IMG/VR virus record: IMGVR_UViG_3300031952_000187
Span: 1-20,804 of that record
Strand: one strand, 5' to 3'
DNA length: 20,804 nucleotides
DNA from: a virus
Both the position numbers and the translations under genes were made by a program. Numbering within the stretch: position 1 is the first letter of the stretch; each line of letters begins with the position of its first letter. Below, in pieces: positions 15,592 through 20,724 of the stretch. The notes beneath the pieces are model-generated. The model ran no database searches, had not been told where the DNA came from, and worked only from the letters and a program-made list of their open reading frames with translations.

Positions 15592-15768
15592 TTATAATGT
15601 TTGCAATGTTTGTAATTTGCCTAATTGTTTTGGTCTGTTTGAATTGGCAGGACCTCTAGATGACTTCTTTTGAGTGATAATCTTCTTAAGCATTGTGTTG
15701 TCACTCTTTAATTTAGCAACCTCAGCTGCAATAGTTTTAGTGTCGTCTACTTTTTTATCTTCTGCCAT
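15592..15768 (-). CDS. 58-aa coiled-coil protein, first gene of leftward operon
   Basis: A 58-aa protein: MAEDKKVDDTK, then a heptad-like helix TIAAEVAKLKSDNTMLKKII and a basic tail SSRGPANSNRPKQLGKLQ. The end LQTLQTL comes from a short direct repeat in the DNA (TTTGCAATG/TTTGTAATT). I choose the ATG at 15768 instead of one at 15789 (MFCKVNKM): a Bacteroidota-type minus-7 box lies at 15787-15794, so the longer start would overlap the promoter and be upstream of the probable transcript. No function is recognised. Confidence 0.6.
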   Translation of the reverse strand: MAEDKKVDDTKTIAAEVAKLKSDNTMLKKIITQKKSSRGPANSNRPKQLGKLQTLQTL

Positions 15769-15786
15769 TTTATTAACTTTACAAAA

Positions 15787-15794
15787 CAAAGATA
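15787..15794 (-). promoter_or_regulatory. Bacteroidota-type minus-7 box for the leftward small-gene/virion operon
   Basis: TATCTTTG on the minus strand matches the TAnnTTTG box exactly and lies 18 bp from the ATG at 15768. The minus-33 element is weak (TTTTC around 15811-15815). It would drive the small-protein, lysis and fibre genes. Confidence 0.55.
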
Positions 15795-15808
15795 ATAAAT
15801 TTAATTAA

Positions 15809-16276
15809 ATGAAAATAAGAAACTACGACTACATGAAATATTGGAGAGTTATCCGATATTACTACAAGAAAAAAACAGGACTAACTGAACCCGATTTGGA
15901 TTTGATGTTCTTCCTGTACTCTGAAGATGAGTTTAGCAAAATGAAATTTGAAGAGTTTGATACCATTCTCGGATGGAAGGTTACAAGATTTCAAGACCTT
16001 TTGAGAGACGGATGGATATCAGTTTTTAGAGAAAGAAAACGCAAAGAAAAGACACTATACCAACTTTCGCCAAGAGGGAAAAGATTAATAACAACAATCT
16101 ATAAAAAAATGAATGGGGAAGAAATACCTATTAGCCTAAACAATGACAACATATTCCACAAAGAAAAGCTTGGCTTTAATGACAAGAGATATATCATCAT
16201 GATTAAGAACATGAATGAGCAAGTTAGAAAGAAGTGGCACGAAGCTCACAGTACAACCACAACATCGCGCTCCTGA
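15809..16276 (+). CDS. Winged-helix DNA-binding regulator
   Basis: A 155-aa protein on the opposite strand to its neighbours. The N-terminal half is helical (YMKYWRVIRYYYKKKTGLTEPDL in parts, then DLMFFLYSEDEFSKMKFEEF), followed by ILGWKVTRFQDLLRDGWISV (54-73), a typical recognition-helix region, and RKRKEKTLYQLSPRGKRLIT (76-95), the wing plus final helix of MarR/PadR-like domains (LS.RGKRLI). It probably binds DNA and regulates phage transcription. It is divergent from the leftward operon that starts at 15768, with only 40 bp between starts, so it is well placed to control that promoter. Its end overlaps groES by 31 bp in convergent orientation. The operator is not identified. Confidence 0.78.
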   Translation: MKIRNYDYMKYWRVIRYYYKKKTGLTEPDLDLMFFLYSEDEFSKMKFEEFDTILGWKVTRFQDLLRDGWISVFRERKRKEKTLYQLSPRGKRLITTIYKKMNGEEIPISLNNDNIFHKEKLGFNDKRYIIMIKNMNEQVRKKWHEAHSTTTTSRS

Positions 16277-16503
16277 ATAATGGTAAACTGAGTATCGTTG
16301 ATAATCATCGTGAACCCATGACCTTTATCATAGTAGATGGTATCACCTTCATTGATAACAGTCACATCTGTTCCGGGCTTCTCAACGATACCCTTTTTAT
16401 ACCTTAGCTGATTGGCATCATCTCCTGATAAGTATAACCCTGATTCAGTTTTGATGTCCTCTTCAATTGTTTTAACAACTATATATTTCCCGATGGGTGT
16501 CAT
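16246..16503 (-). CDS. groES: Co-chaperonin GroES
   Basis: An 85-aa GroES (cellular forms are about 95 aa). The typical order is present: IGKYIVVKTIEED (4-16), a mobile loop IKTESGLYLSG (17-27) carrying the GLYL version of the GroEL-binding GIVL tripeptide region, KKGIVEKPG (36-44), INEGDTIYYDK (50-60) and a final FTIIQERDVVVVL (73-85) matching the ..LI..ESDILA.V ending. It caps GroEL and helps release folded proteins. It is the fourth gene of the groEL operon, two genes downstream of groEL, and its 3' end overlaps the winged-helix gene on the other strand. Confidence 0.9.
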   Translation of the reverse strand: MTPIGKYIVVKTIEEDIKTESGLYLSGDDANQLRYKKGIVEKPGTDVTVINEGDTIYYDKGHGFTMIINDTQFTIIQERDVVVVL

Positions 16504-16507
16504 GTGT

Positions 16508-16744
16508 TTAGTATTTAAGTGTTAGAACTTTTACCACATTCATCTGCGCATTTAATATCTCACCTATTGCGTGGTCGTATAGTGTCGATGAAAGATACGT
16601 AGGTTCTTTAGTCATAGAGTCTTCTTTTAACAAGTCAGCCAACTCTGCACAAAGTTGTTTTGCTTTTGCAACCTTATCATCTGCTGATGGATTGAATGTA
16701 ATTCCTACTAATTTTTCTCCAAATGTCATTTCTCTTGAATCCAT
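16508..16744 (-). CDS. Acb2/Tad1-type cyclic-nucleotide sponge candidate (anti-CBASS/anti-Thoeris)
   Basis: A 78-aa two-helix protein. MTFGEKLVGITFNPSADDKV (6-25), AKAKQLCAELADLLKE (26-41), then a loop (EDSMTKEPTYLSST) and LYDHAIGEILNAQMNVVKVL (56-75) match the Acb2/Tad1 hairpin family: an N-terminal FGEK..G..FNPS..D.V signature, a helix rich in K/A/L, and a final helix of the A....E...AQM..VKA.T type. Acb2 proteins bind the cyclic di- and trinucleotides made by CBASS, and Tad1 proteins bind the Thoeris signal, so both block host suicide. The assignment is from recalled sequence pattern. It lies between groES (4 bp) and the 85-aa gene (11 bp). The start follows AAAATCAAATAATATG; an internal ATG (M6) would give the shorter MTFGEK form. 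Confidence 0.75.
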   Translation of the reverse strand: MDSREMTFGEKLVGITFNPSADDKVAKAKQLCAELADLLKEDSMTKEPTYLSSTLYDHAIGEILNAQMNVVKVLTLKY

Positions 16745-16755
16745 ATTATTTGATT

Positions 16756-17013
16756 TTAAAATTCAGTATTTGCCCATATTACTAACTGCTCATCGTCATC
16801 GTCTTGACTACGCATCTTCTCCTCAAAGTACTCAACTGCGTCCTCTTCGTCCATACCGTCAGTATATACCAAGATGTCCAAGCACTTTGTAACTGAGTAG
16901 ATTAGTCGTGATGTGTCTAGGTCCAACCCTATAACAGCCTCATCAAATCCCTTGACCGTATCGAACACAACGTCAGGGTACGCTTTTTGTATTTTACTTA
17001 GTGTTTGACTCAT
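16756..17013 (-). CDS. Small acidic phage protein (GFDEAVIGLD type)
   Basis: An 85-aa acidic protein common in tailed phages of many hosts. The pattern is an N-terminal helix, then GFDEAVIGLDLDTSRLIYSV (22-41), TKCLDILVYTDGMDEEDAVE (42-61) and YFEEKM (62-67), followed by an acidic DDDDEQLVIWANTEF end. I recall many phage proteins of the form FDEAxxGxxxxxRLxYs...L...MxxEEAxEyF, all without a known function. The start at 17013 overlaps the groEL 3' end by 20 bp, so it is probably coupled to groEL translation. There is no TM segment. Confidence 0.75.
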   Translation of the reverse strand: MSQTLSKIQKAYPDVVFDTVKGFDEAVIGLDLDTSRLIYSVTKCLDILVYTDGMDEEDAVEYFEEKMRSQDDDDEQLVIWANTEF

Positions 17014-18613
17014 AACTTCTTGCCATTGTGATTATTGCATTAGTGCTAAGAATTGTAACTGCCACACTCACCGCATTTTGTAAAGCTGACCTTGTAACCT
17101 TCAACGGGTCAATAACACCCATCTCAATCAAGTCACCCATCTCTCCACTCTTCAAATTGTATCCATGACCCTCCTGCTCATTGCCATCGTAAATGTCTTT
17201 AACATGTAGCCCTGCGTTCATAAGTATTTGATTTAGAGGCGATAAGAGTGCGCTATATAAAATTAAACTTGCAACAATCTCATCGTTAGTATAGTCAGAC
17301 TCGTCAATATGCGCAATAGCTATCTCAGCCAATGCCTTGCCTGCACCTGCAAGTATGCCCTCTTCAAGTGCTGAGCGAACTGCACACACCGCATCATCAA
17401 CTCTATCGTATAGCTCCTTCTGCTCTAGGTCAGTTTGACCACCAACGAAGATTACACCAATACCACCTGTTAGTGAAGCGATGCGCTCCAAGATAAAGTC
17501 TTTGTCTGCTTTGCGCTTTGCCTGAGCATGTGCGTCCCAAAGCTGTGCAACCCTTTGGTCAATCTCTTCTTTCTTTGATTTAAGTGCTGACTTGATGATA
17601 ACAGTCTTGTCTTTGCTAACAATTATTTTGGCAGCGTGACCAAGATTGCCAAAGTTAATATGGCTTAGGTCATCACCTGTCTTCTCGCTAAAATATGTAG
17701 CACCAACACTTGTTGCAATGTCTTGCATAATCTCGTGTTGCTTGTATCCAAAATTTGGAGGAGCAACCGCACAAACCTTCAAGTTCCCCTTCATCACATT
17801 CGCAGCCAACGTGTTCACCACGTTCCCATTGCACGGAGAGATTATCAAAAGCTTCTTACCCTCGCTGATAATTGGCTTAAGCACGTTCTCAATTTGCAAT
17901 ATGTTAGCTATCTCAATGTCAGCCACAAGTATCATCACGTCCTCAAGCACGCATTCGTCCTTTTTTTGGTCGTTAATGAAAAGTGGACTAAGATATCCTC
18001 TATCAAATTTTAAGCCCATAGTGGTCTCCGCATACGTCTCAGAGGACTGACTCTTCTCCACCGTCACTATACCATTCTTGCCAACGTCTTTGTACACCTC
18101 TGAAATTATTGAACCAATGCTCTTGTCATTGTTCGCAGATATAGTCGCCACATCCAACAACATCTTTTTCGTAACCTTTTTACTCTTCTCCTTCAACTTC
18201 TCCACCACCTCGTTTGACATCTCCACCAAATGTCTCAACACCGCAGTCCGATTATGGTGCTCCTTTATCAGCTCATTGCCACCCAACACCAATGCCTCAG
18301 TCAAGACAATCGCGGTAGTTGTACCATCACCGGCACTCGTTGCCGTCCTGTCCGCTGCCTCCTTCATCATCCGAACCGCAAGGTTCTCGACAGGATCAAG
18401 TAAGTCAACAGACTTTGCCACAGTTACACCATCCTTTGTAACCGTTATGCCATGCGTATGATTTGTGGATTCTATCAAAACAGTATTGCCGTTAGGCCCC
18501 AAAGTGCTCTTAACAGCCCTTGACATTTTCATAACACCATTGATAAGCTTTTGTCTACCCTGCTCACCAAATTGCAAGTCCTTTGGACTGTACCCTGAAT
18601 TGTCTAACATCAT
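16994..18613 (-). CDS. groEL: Chaperonin GroEL
   Basis: A 539-aa chaperonin of near-normal length (usual 530-550). Key residues are kept: VTKDGVTVAKS (58-68; D61 is E. coli D52), AGDGTTTAIVL (94-104; D96 is D87) and RVDDAVCAVRSALEEGI (404-420; D407 is D398). The apical segment is KFDRGYLSPLFINDQKKDEC in parts (202-221), and the typical IDPLKVTRSALQNA lies at 501-514. The usual Gly-Gly-Met C-terminal tail is absent; the protein ends ARSYESNTK. It is the first gene after a strong promoter and is followed by an overlapping acidic phage gene. Complete phage-encoded GroEL is uncommon. An adjacent ATG at 18610 could also initiate. Acquisition from a host is likely but was not tested. Confidence 0.95.
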   Translation of the reverse strand: MMLDNSGYSPKDLQFGEQGRQKLINGVMKMSRAVKSTLGPNGNTVLIESTNHTHGITVTKDGVTVAKSVDLLDPVENLAVRMMKEAADRTATSAGDGTTTAIVLTEALVLGGNELIKEHHNRTAVLRHLVEMSNEVVEKLKEKSKKVTKKMLLDVATISANNDKSIGSIISEVYKDVGKNGIVTVEKSQSSETYAETTMGLKFDRGYLSPLFINDQKKDECVLEDVMILVADIEIANILQIENVLKPIISEGKKLLIISPCNGNVVNTLAANVMKGNLKVCAVAPPNFGYKQHEIMQDIATSVGATYFSEKTGDDLSHINFGNLGHAAKIIVSKDKTVIIKSALKSKKEEIDQRVAQLWDAHAQAKRKADKDFILERIASLTGGIGVIFVGGQTDLEQKELYDRVDDAVCAVRSALEEGILAGAGKALAEIAIAHIDESDYTNDEIVASLILYSALLSPLNQILMNAGLHVKDIYDGNEQEGHGYNLKSGEMGDLIEMGVIDPLKVTRSALQNAVSVAVTILSTNAIITMARSYESNTK

Positions 18614-18625
18614 ATTGAATTAAAT

Positions 18626-18739
18626 TTATGAAACCAAAGATACCAACTTCCAACAAACAACCAAAAAAAATATATATGCTAGTAGCGAAGCTATTAGCAT
18701 CAAAACCATAAACCATTCCTCATTGCTTTTGTTTCCCAT
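18626..18739 (-). CDS. Possible 37-aa membrane peptide overlapping the groEL promoter
   Basis: A short frame: MGNKSNEEWF followed by a strongly hydrophobic run (MVLMLIASLLAYIFFLVVCW) and KLVSLVS. The run is long enough for one TM helix after a charged N-terminus, and it ends 12 bp before groEL. Against it: the groEL promoter lies inside its 3' half and no family is recognised. It may be chance. Confidence 0.3.
   Translation of the reverse strand: MGNKSNEEWFMVLMLIASLLAYIFFLVVCWKLVSLVS
18635..18665 (-). promoter_or_regulatory. Bacteroidota-type promoter for groEL operon
   Basis: On the minus strand TTTG (18665-18662), a 19-bp spacer and TATCTTTG (18642-18635) match the Bacteroidota consensus TTTG-N19/21-TAnnTTTG in both boxes and spacing. 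The ATG of groEL follows 21 bp beyond the minus-7 box, giving a short leader. Confidence 0.75.
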
Positions 18740-18827
18740 ACCGAAATGTCATTTTATTTTTCCCTATTCTCTCTATATATTTATCTCCTTTTATTATATT
18801 TTTATGGCTACAGTTTCTCTTTTAAAT

Positions 18828-18894
18828 CGACATTTTCGACATTAGTATTGATAATCAATACTTTATAGTATTATTTTCGACATAAAAACGACAT
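18828..18894. promoter_or_regulatory. Operator-like palindrome flanked by CGACAT repeats
   Basis: A perfect 9-bp palindrome, AGTATTGAT-A-ATCAATACT (18844-18862), is bracketed by paired CGACAT hexamers at 18828 and 18837 on the left and 18878 and 18889 on the right. A further GACAT is at 18911. The 3' side is A/T-rich. Candidate regulator-binding or replication-initiator site. Confidence 0.55.
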
Positions 18895-18962
18895 AAATAA
18901 ATAAATAAAAGACATAAAATACTAGATTATTAGTGATATTAAAAAATAAATTAATAAAAGAA

Positions 18963-18980
18963 GGGGTGTAAAAACACCCC
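18963..18980 (-). terminator. Rho-independent terminator for the 19013-19255 gene
   Basis: A perfect 7-bp stem, GGGGTGT/ACACCCC with an AAAA loop, is followed on the minus strand by TTCTTTTATTAATTTATTTTTT. It lies 32 bp past the stop of the 80-aa gene. Confidence 0.75.
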
Positions 18981-19012
18981 CTCGACCCAATATTCATAAG
19001 AACACAATAAAC

Positions 19013-19255
19013 CTAATATCCACATCCTCCCATCATATCCTCCTTCATCCCCCCCAAAGCTACCGCCTCTGACATGGTTGAAATCTTCTCCGCTCTCCTA
19101 ATACTCTTCTTCATATCCACCATCTTCTGAATACCCGATGAGCTATCAGGTCTGTTGTTAATTTGCATACCGGCACTCATGCCTAATCCACCAACTTCGT
19201 TTTTAAATCCTCTCTGTTGGTAAATACTGTTTGATAAATCTAATGGTTTTCTCAT
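19013..19255 (-). CDS. 80-aa protein of unknown function
   Basis: An 80-aa, Gly/Met/Ser-rich protein: RKPLDLSNSIYQQRGFKNEV, GGLGMSAGMQINNRPDSSSG, a helical MVDMKKSIRRAEKISTMSEA, and the end VALGGMKEDMMGGCGY. I do not recognise a family. The tail is Gly/Met-rich, as in GroEL tails, but that alone does not link it to chaperonins. It is a single-gene unit: its terminator is at 18963-18980, and a weak minus-7-like TATCTTTA lies about 15 bp upstream of the start. The ATG at 19255 follows an A-run. Confidence 0.6.
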   Translation of the reverse strand: MRKPLDLSNSIYQQRGFKNEVGGLGMSAGMQINNRPDSSSGIQKMVDMKKSIRRAEKISTMSEAVALGGMKEDMMGGCGY

Positions 19256-19300
19256 GGCTTTTTTTTAGTAAAGATACAAAAAGATTTAAATAATTGTAGT

Positions 19301-19318
19301 ACGGGGGTTCCCCCCCGT
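19301..19318 (+). terminator. G/C-rich hairpin with short T-run
   Basis: Stem ACGGGGG/CCCCCGT with a TTCC loop, followed by TTTT on the plus strand. Plus-strand genes do not end nearby, so it may instead be a structural element of the control region. Confidence 0.45.
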
Positions 19319-19483
19319 TTTACGTTCACGATCCGTGTATAGAAACCGATATTTAAAAAAGGGGTGGGGTATTGAATTTAGAAATTTGTTGTAGATATTT
19401 TGGCGTTTTCGTGTATCGGTCCCCGTTATAACGCTGATGCGTACACGCTACTTACTAACGTACACGCATATACGCATAACTCA

Positions 19484-19664
19484 CTAACGCTCAAGCATAT
19501 ACGAAGGTTACCTCAACTTCGTATATAGGTAGACGTTAGTAGTAACTAACATTCAAGCATACACGCAAACTATCTAAACTTCGTCTACACATAACCGTTA
19601 TAACAAACTAACAATCAAGCATATACGAAGGGCGCTCCCTTCGTCTATCCTTCTACGTTAGTAA
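19484..19664. repeat. Three tandem imperfect 57-62 bp repeats with internal hairpins
   Basis: Units start CTAACNNTCAAGCATA at 19484, 19546 and 19608 (lengths 62, 62, 57), share CTTCGT near the middle, and end near GTTAGTAA or a variant. Units 1 and 3 hold perfect inverted repeats: ATATACGAAG/CTTCGTATAT (19497-19526) and ACGAAGGG/CCCTTCGT (19625-19644). A half-unit at 19455 and a degenerate one at 19665 flank them. Confidence 0.75.
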
Positions 19665-19681
19665 CTAATTAGAACCAAAAT

Positions 19682-19701
19682 AAACTAACAAACGTTAGTT
19701 T
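19682..19701. repeat. Hairpin AAACTAAC/GTTAGTTT
   Basis: Eight-bp perfect stem with a 4-nt AAAC loop, followed by TTT on the plus strand. It contains the CTAAC/GTTAG element of the neighbouring repeat units and could act as a weak terminator or protein-binding dyad. Confidence 0.5.
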
Positions 19702-19805
19702 TTATAGTGTAAAATAGCCAAATTAGATAAAATCTAACATAAAACGTAAAGTATTAGATATTATTCAATAAAATAGCCAAAAATTTAGAAAAGATTTATT
19801 ATTTT

Positions 19806-19840
19806 TTTGTTCTAAAATCACCTGCATTGCACTATCTTTG
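19806..19840 (+). promoter_or_regulatory. Putative Bacteroidota promoter for the 20041 gene
   Basis: TTTG (19806-19809) and TATCTTTG (19833-19840) match both boxes; the 23-bp spacer is slightly longer than usual. It predicts a leader of about 190 nt before the ATG at 20041, containing a short 10-codon frame (19863-19895) and an operator-like dyad. Confidence 0.5.
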
Positions 19841-19862
19841 AATTCGAAAGGGAGTTAAGGTA

Positions 19863-19895
19863 ATGCCATATATGGTAACCTTTACTACTATGTAG
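19863..19895 (+). other. Possible 10-codon leader frame
   Basis: ATG at 19863 and TAG at 19893-19895 encode a short peptide (MPYMVTFTTM) over a CCATATATGG palindrome (19866-19875). A leader-peptide role is speculative, but the position inside the predicted transcript leader is notable. Confidence 0.2.
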
Positions 19896-19966
19896 TTATT
19901 TGAAATATGTTAAAAAAATCAACTATGAAATGAGAAGGGGAGACGTATGTCAAAAAATTAACAAGT

Positions 19967-19982
19967 GTCCGCTCAAGTGGAC
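19967..19982. promoter_or_regulatory. Operator-like dyad in the leader of the 20041 gene
   Basis: GTCCGCT-CA-AGTGGAC is a near-perfect dyad about 58 bp before the ATG. A 15/16-identical copy (perfect dyad) occurs inside the gene at 20451-20466. This suggests a common binding site. Confidence 0.5.
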
Positions 19983-20040
19983 GATACAAAAAAACAAGTA
20001 TTTTTTTTAATCATTTATAACAATTTAAACCAAAAAAAAC

Positions 20041-20685
20041 ATGTCAAACGTAAATGAAATTAACGCGCAAAATTTAACACAATTAAAAACAGATTTGAGC
20101 TTTCAAACAGATTCAAAGTATTTAATCATTAAAAGTTTAACGGCTGAAAATGTCGAACTTTTGCAAAAAAGTTGGGAAAAGACAAAAGAGCAAAACTGCG
20201 AAGTATTACAAAGTTATAACTACTTCAAAAGTGAAAAGTACAAAGACATTGCCAAAAAGTTTAACGTTACACTAACTACGGAAACCTACGCAAAATTATT
20301 CGGTATGTCTAGAAGTAATTTTTTAGAATGCGTACAATCTGCAAAAGTGGACGCAAACAATATCGTAAAGTATGAAAAACATTGCATAGCTGAAAATATC
20401 GGGCTAAGCCGTAAAGGTTTATTGAAATTTGTTGCCGATTTAAATAAGCCGTCCACTCAAGTGGACACGTCAAAAGACAATGATACGGATACGGATACGG
20501 ATACGGATACGGATACGGATACGGATACGGATACGGCTATAATAACTAAAAAATTGTCGATTAAGATTGATAAAAACGACAAAATAAGTGTGGACGGGAA
20601 AGCTACCTTAAAGCAATTAACTTTAATAATGGAAGAGGTTAAGCGATTAATGGAAGAAGCAAAAGTAAAAGAAGAAAAGAAATAA
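20041..20685 (+). CDS. Unknown protein with Asp-Thr repeat linker, possible DNA-binding
   Basis: A 214-aa protein that I cannot assign. The N-terminal 135 residues are helical, basic and polar; YKDIAKKFNVTLTTETYAKL (62-81), FGMSRSNFLECVQSA and IGLSRKGLLKFVADL (each of the pattern xGxSRxxLLxxV) look like repeated helix-turn-helix-type helices. A linker contains nine Asp-Thr pairs, encoded by the GATACG repeat. The C-terminal 50 residues (LSIKIDKNDKISVDGKA, then LTLIMEEVKRLMEEAKVK) are charged and partly coiled. It has its own promoter and a strong terminator, and is the only rightward gene at this end. A replication or regulatory role is possible, given the repeat-rich region upstream, but is not proven. 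Confidence 0.5.
   Translation: MSNVNEINAQNLTQLKTDLSFQTDSKYLIIKSLTAENVELLQKSWEKTKEQNCEVLQSYNYFKSEKYKDIAKKFNVTLTTETYAKLFGMSRSNFLECVQSAKVDANNIVKYEKHCIAENIGLSRKGLLKFVADLNKPSTQVDTSKDNDTDTDTDTDTDTDTDTDTAIITKKLSIKIDKNDKISVDGKATLKQLTLIMEEVKRLMEEAKVKEEKK
20451..20466. promoter_or_regulatory. Intragenic copy of the dyad
   Basis: GTCCACT-CA-AGTGGAC has perfect 7-bp arms and a 2-nt centre. It lies in the coding region about 470 bp from the ATG-proximal copy, just before the GATACG repeat. Confidence 0.5.
20482..20535 (+). repeat. Nine tandem copies of GATACG
   Basis: A perfect 54-bp run of the hexamer GATACG (9 copies) in frame, encoding Asp-Thr pairs. Copy-number change would alter linker length without shifting the frame. 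Confidence 0.9.
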
Positions 20686-20687
20686 GG

Positions 20688-20713
20688 TAAGGGGTTCGCC
20701 CCTTATTTTTTTT
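20688..20713 (+). terminator. Rho-independent terminator with UUCG loop
   Basis: A stem TAAGGGG/CCCCTTA with a TTCG tetraloop, followed by eight T residues (20706-20713), just after the stop at 20685. UUCG loops give very stable hairpins. Confidence 0.9.
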
Positions 20714-20724
20714 GCGCCGTACTA

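Larger units (their letters stand above)
18614..19012. other. Non-coding control region between groEL and the 80-aa gene
   Basis: About 400 bp with no confident gene. It holds the groEL promoter, a weak small frame, an A/T-rich stretch with four CGACAT repeats around a perfect palindrome, a short AAAT microsatellite (near 18894-18908) and a terminator. The arrangement fits a control or origin region. No tRNA or other structured RNA is visible. Confidence 0.6.
19256..20040. other. 785-bp gene-free, repeat-rich region (possible origin or control region)
   Basis: No gene is supported. The region contains a G/C hairpin (19301-19318), three tandem 57-62 bp units with hairpins (19484-19664), a terminator-like hairpin (19682-19701), a 12-nt direct repeat AAAATAGCCAAA (19711 and 19770), a palindrome TTAGAT-AAA-ATCTAA (19723-19737), a promoter and an operator-like dyad. 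CTAAC/GTTAG pentamers recur about nine times between 19455 and 19738. Repeats of this density are typical of replication origins or regulator arrays; function is inference. Confidence 0.5.

Noticed and set aside
15592-15789. Longer start (MFCKVNKM) for the coiled-coil gene
   Set aside because: Its start falls inside the minus-7 promoter box, so the ATG at 15768 is preferred.
17646-18461. Plus-strand frames opposite groEL and the fibre and terminase genes
   Set aside because: They lie opposite well-conserved genes and carry no recognisable motifs; they follow from codon composition.
18828-19000. CRISPR-like repeats in the CGACAT region
   Set aside because: Repeats are 6 bp with 3- to 36-bp spacing and no regular repeat-spacer structure, so an array is excluded.
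19013-19255. 80-aa gene as a detached GroEL Gly-Met tail
   Set aside because: Only the last few residues (GGM, MMGG) recall the GroEL tail, and the rest has no similarity; this is too short to support a link.
19497-19526. ATATACGAAG/CTTCGTATAT arms resembling loxP half-sites
   Set aside because: The arms point outward compared with loxP (TATACGAAG first, ACTTCGTATA last) and no tyrosine recombinase is in the window, so chance similarity in a repeat unit is the better explanation.
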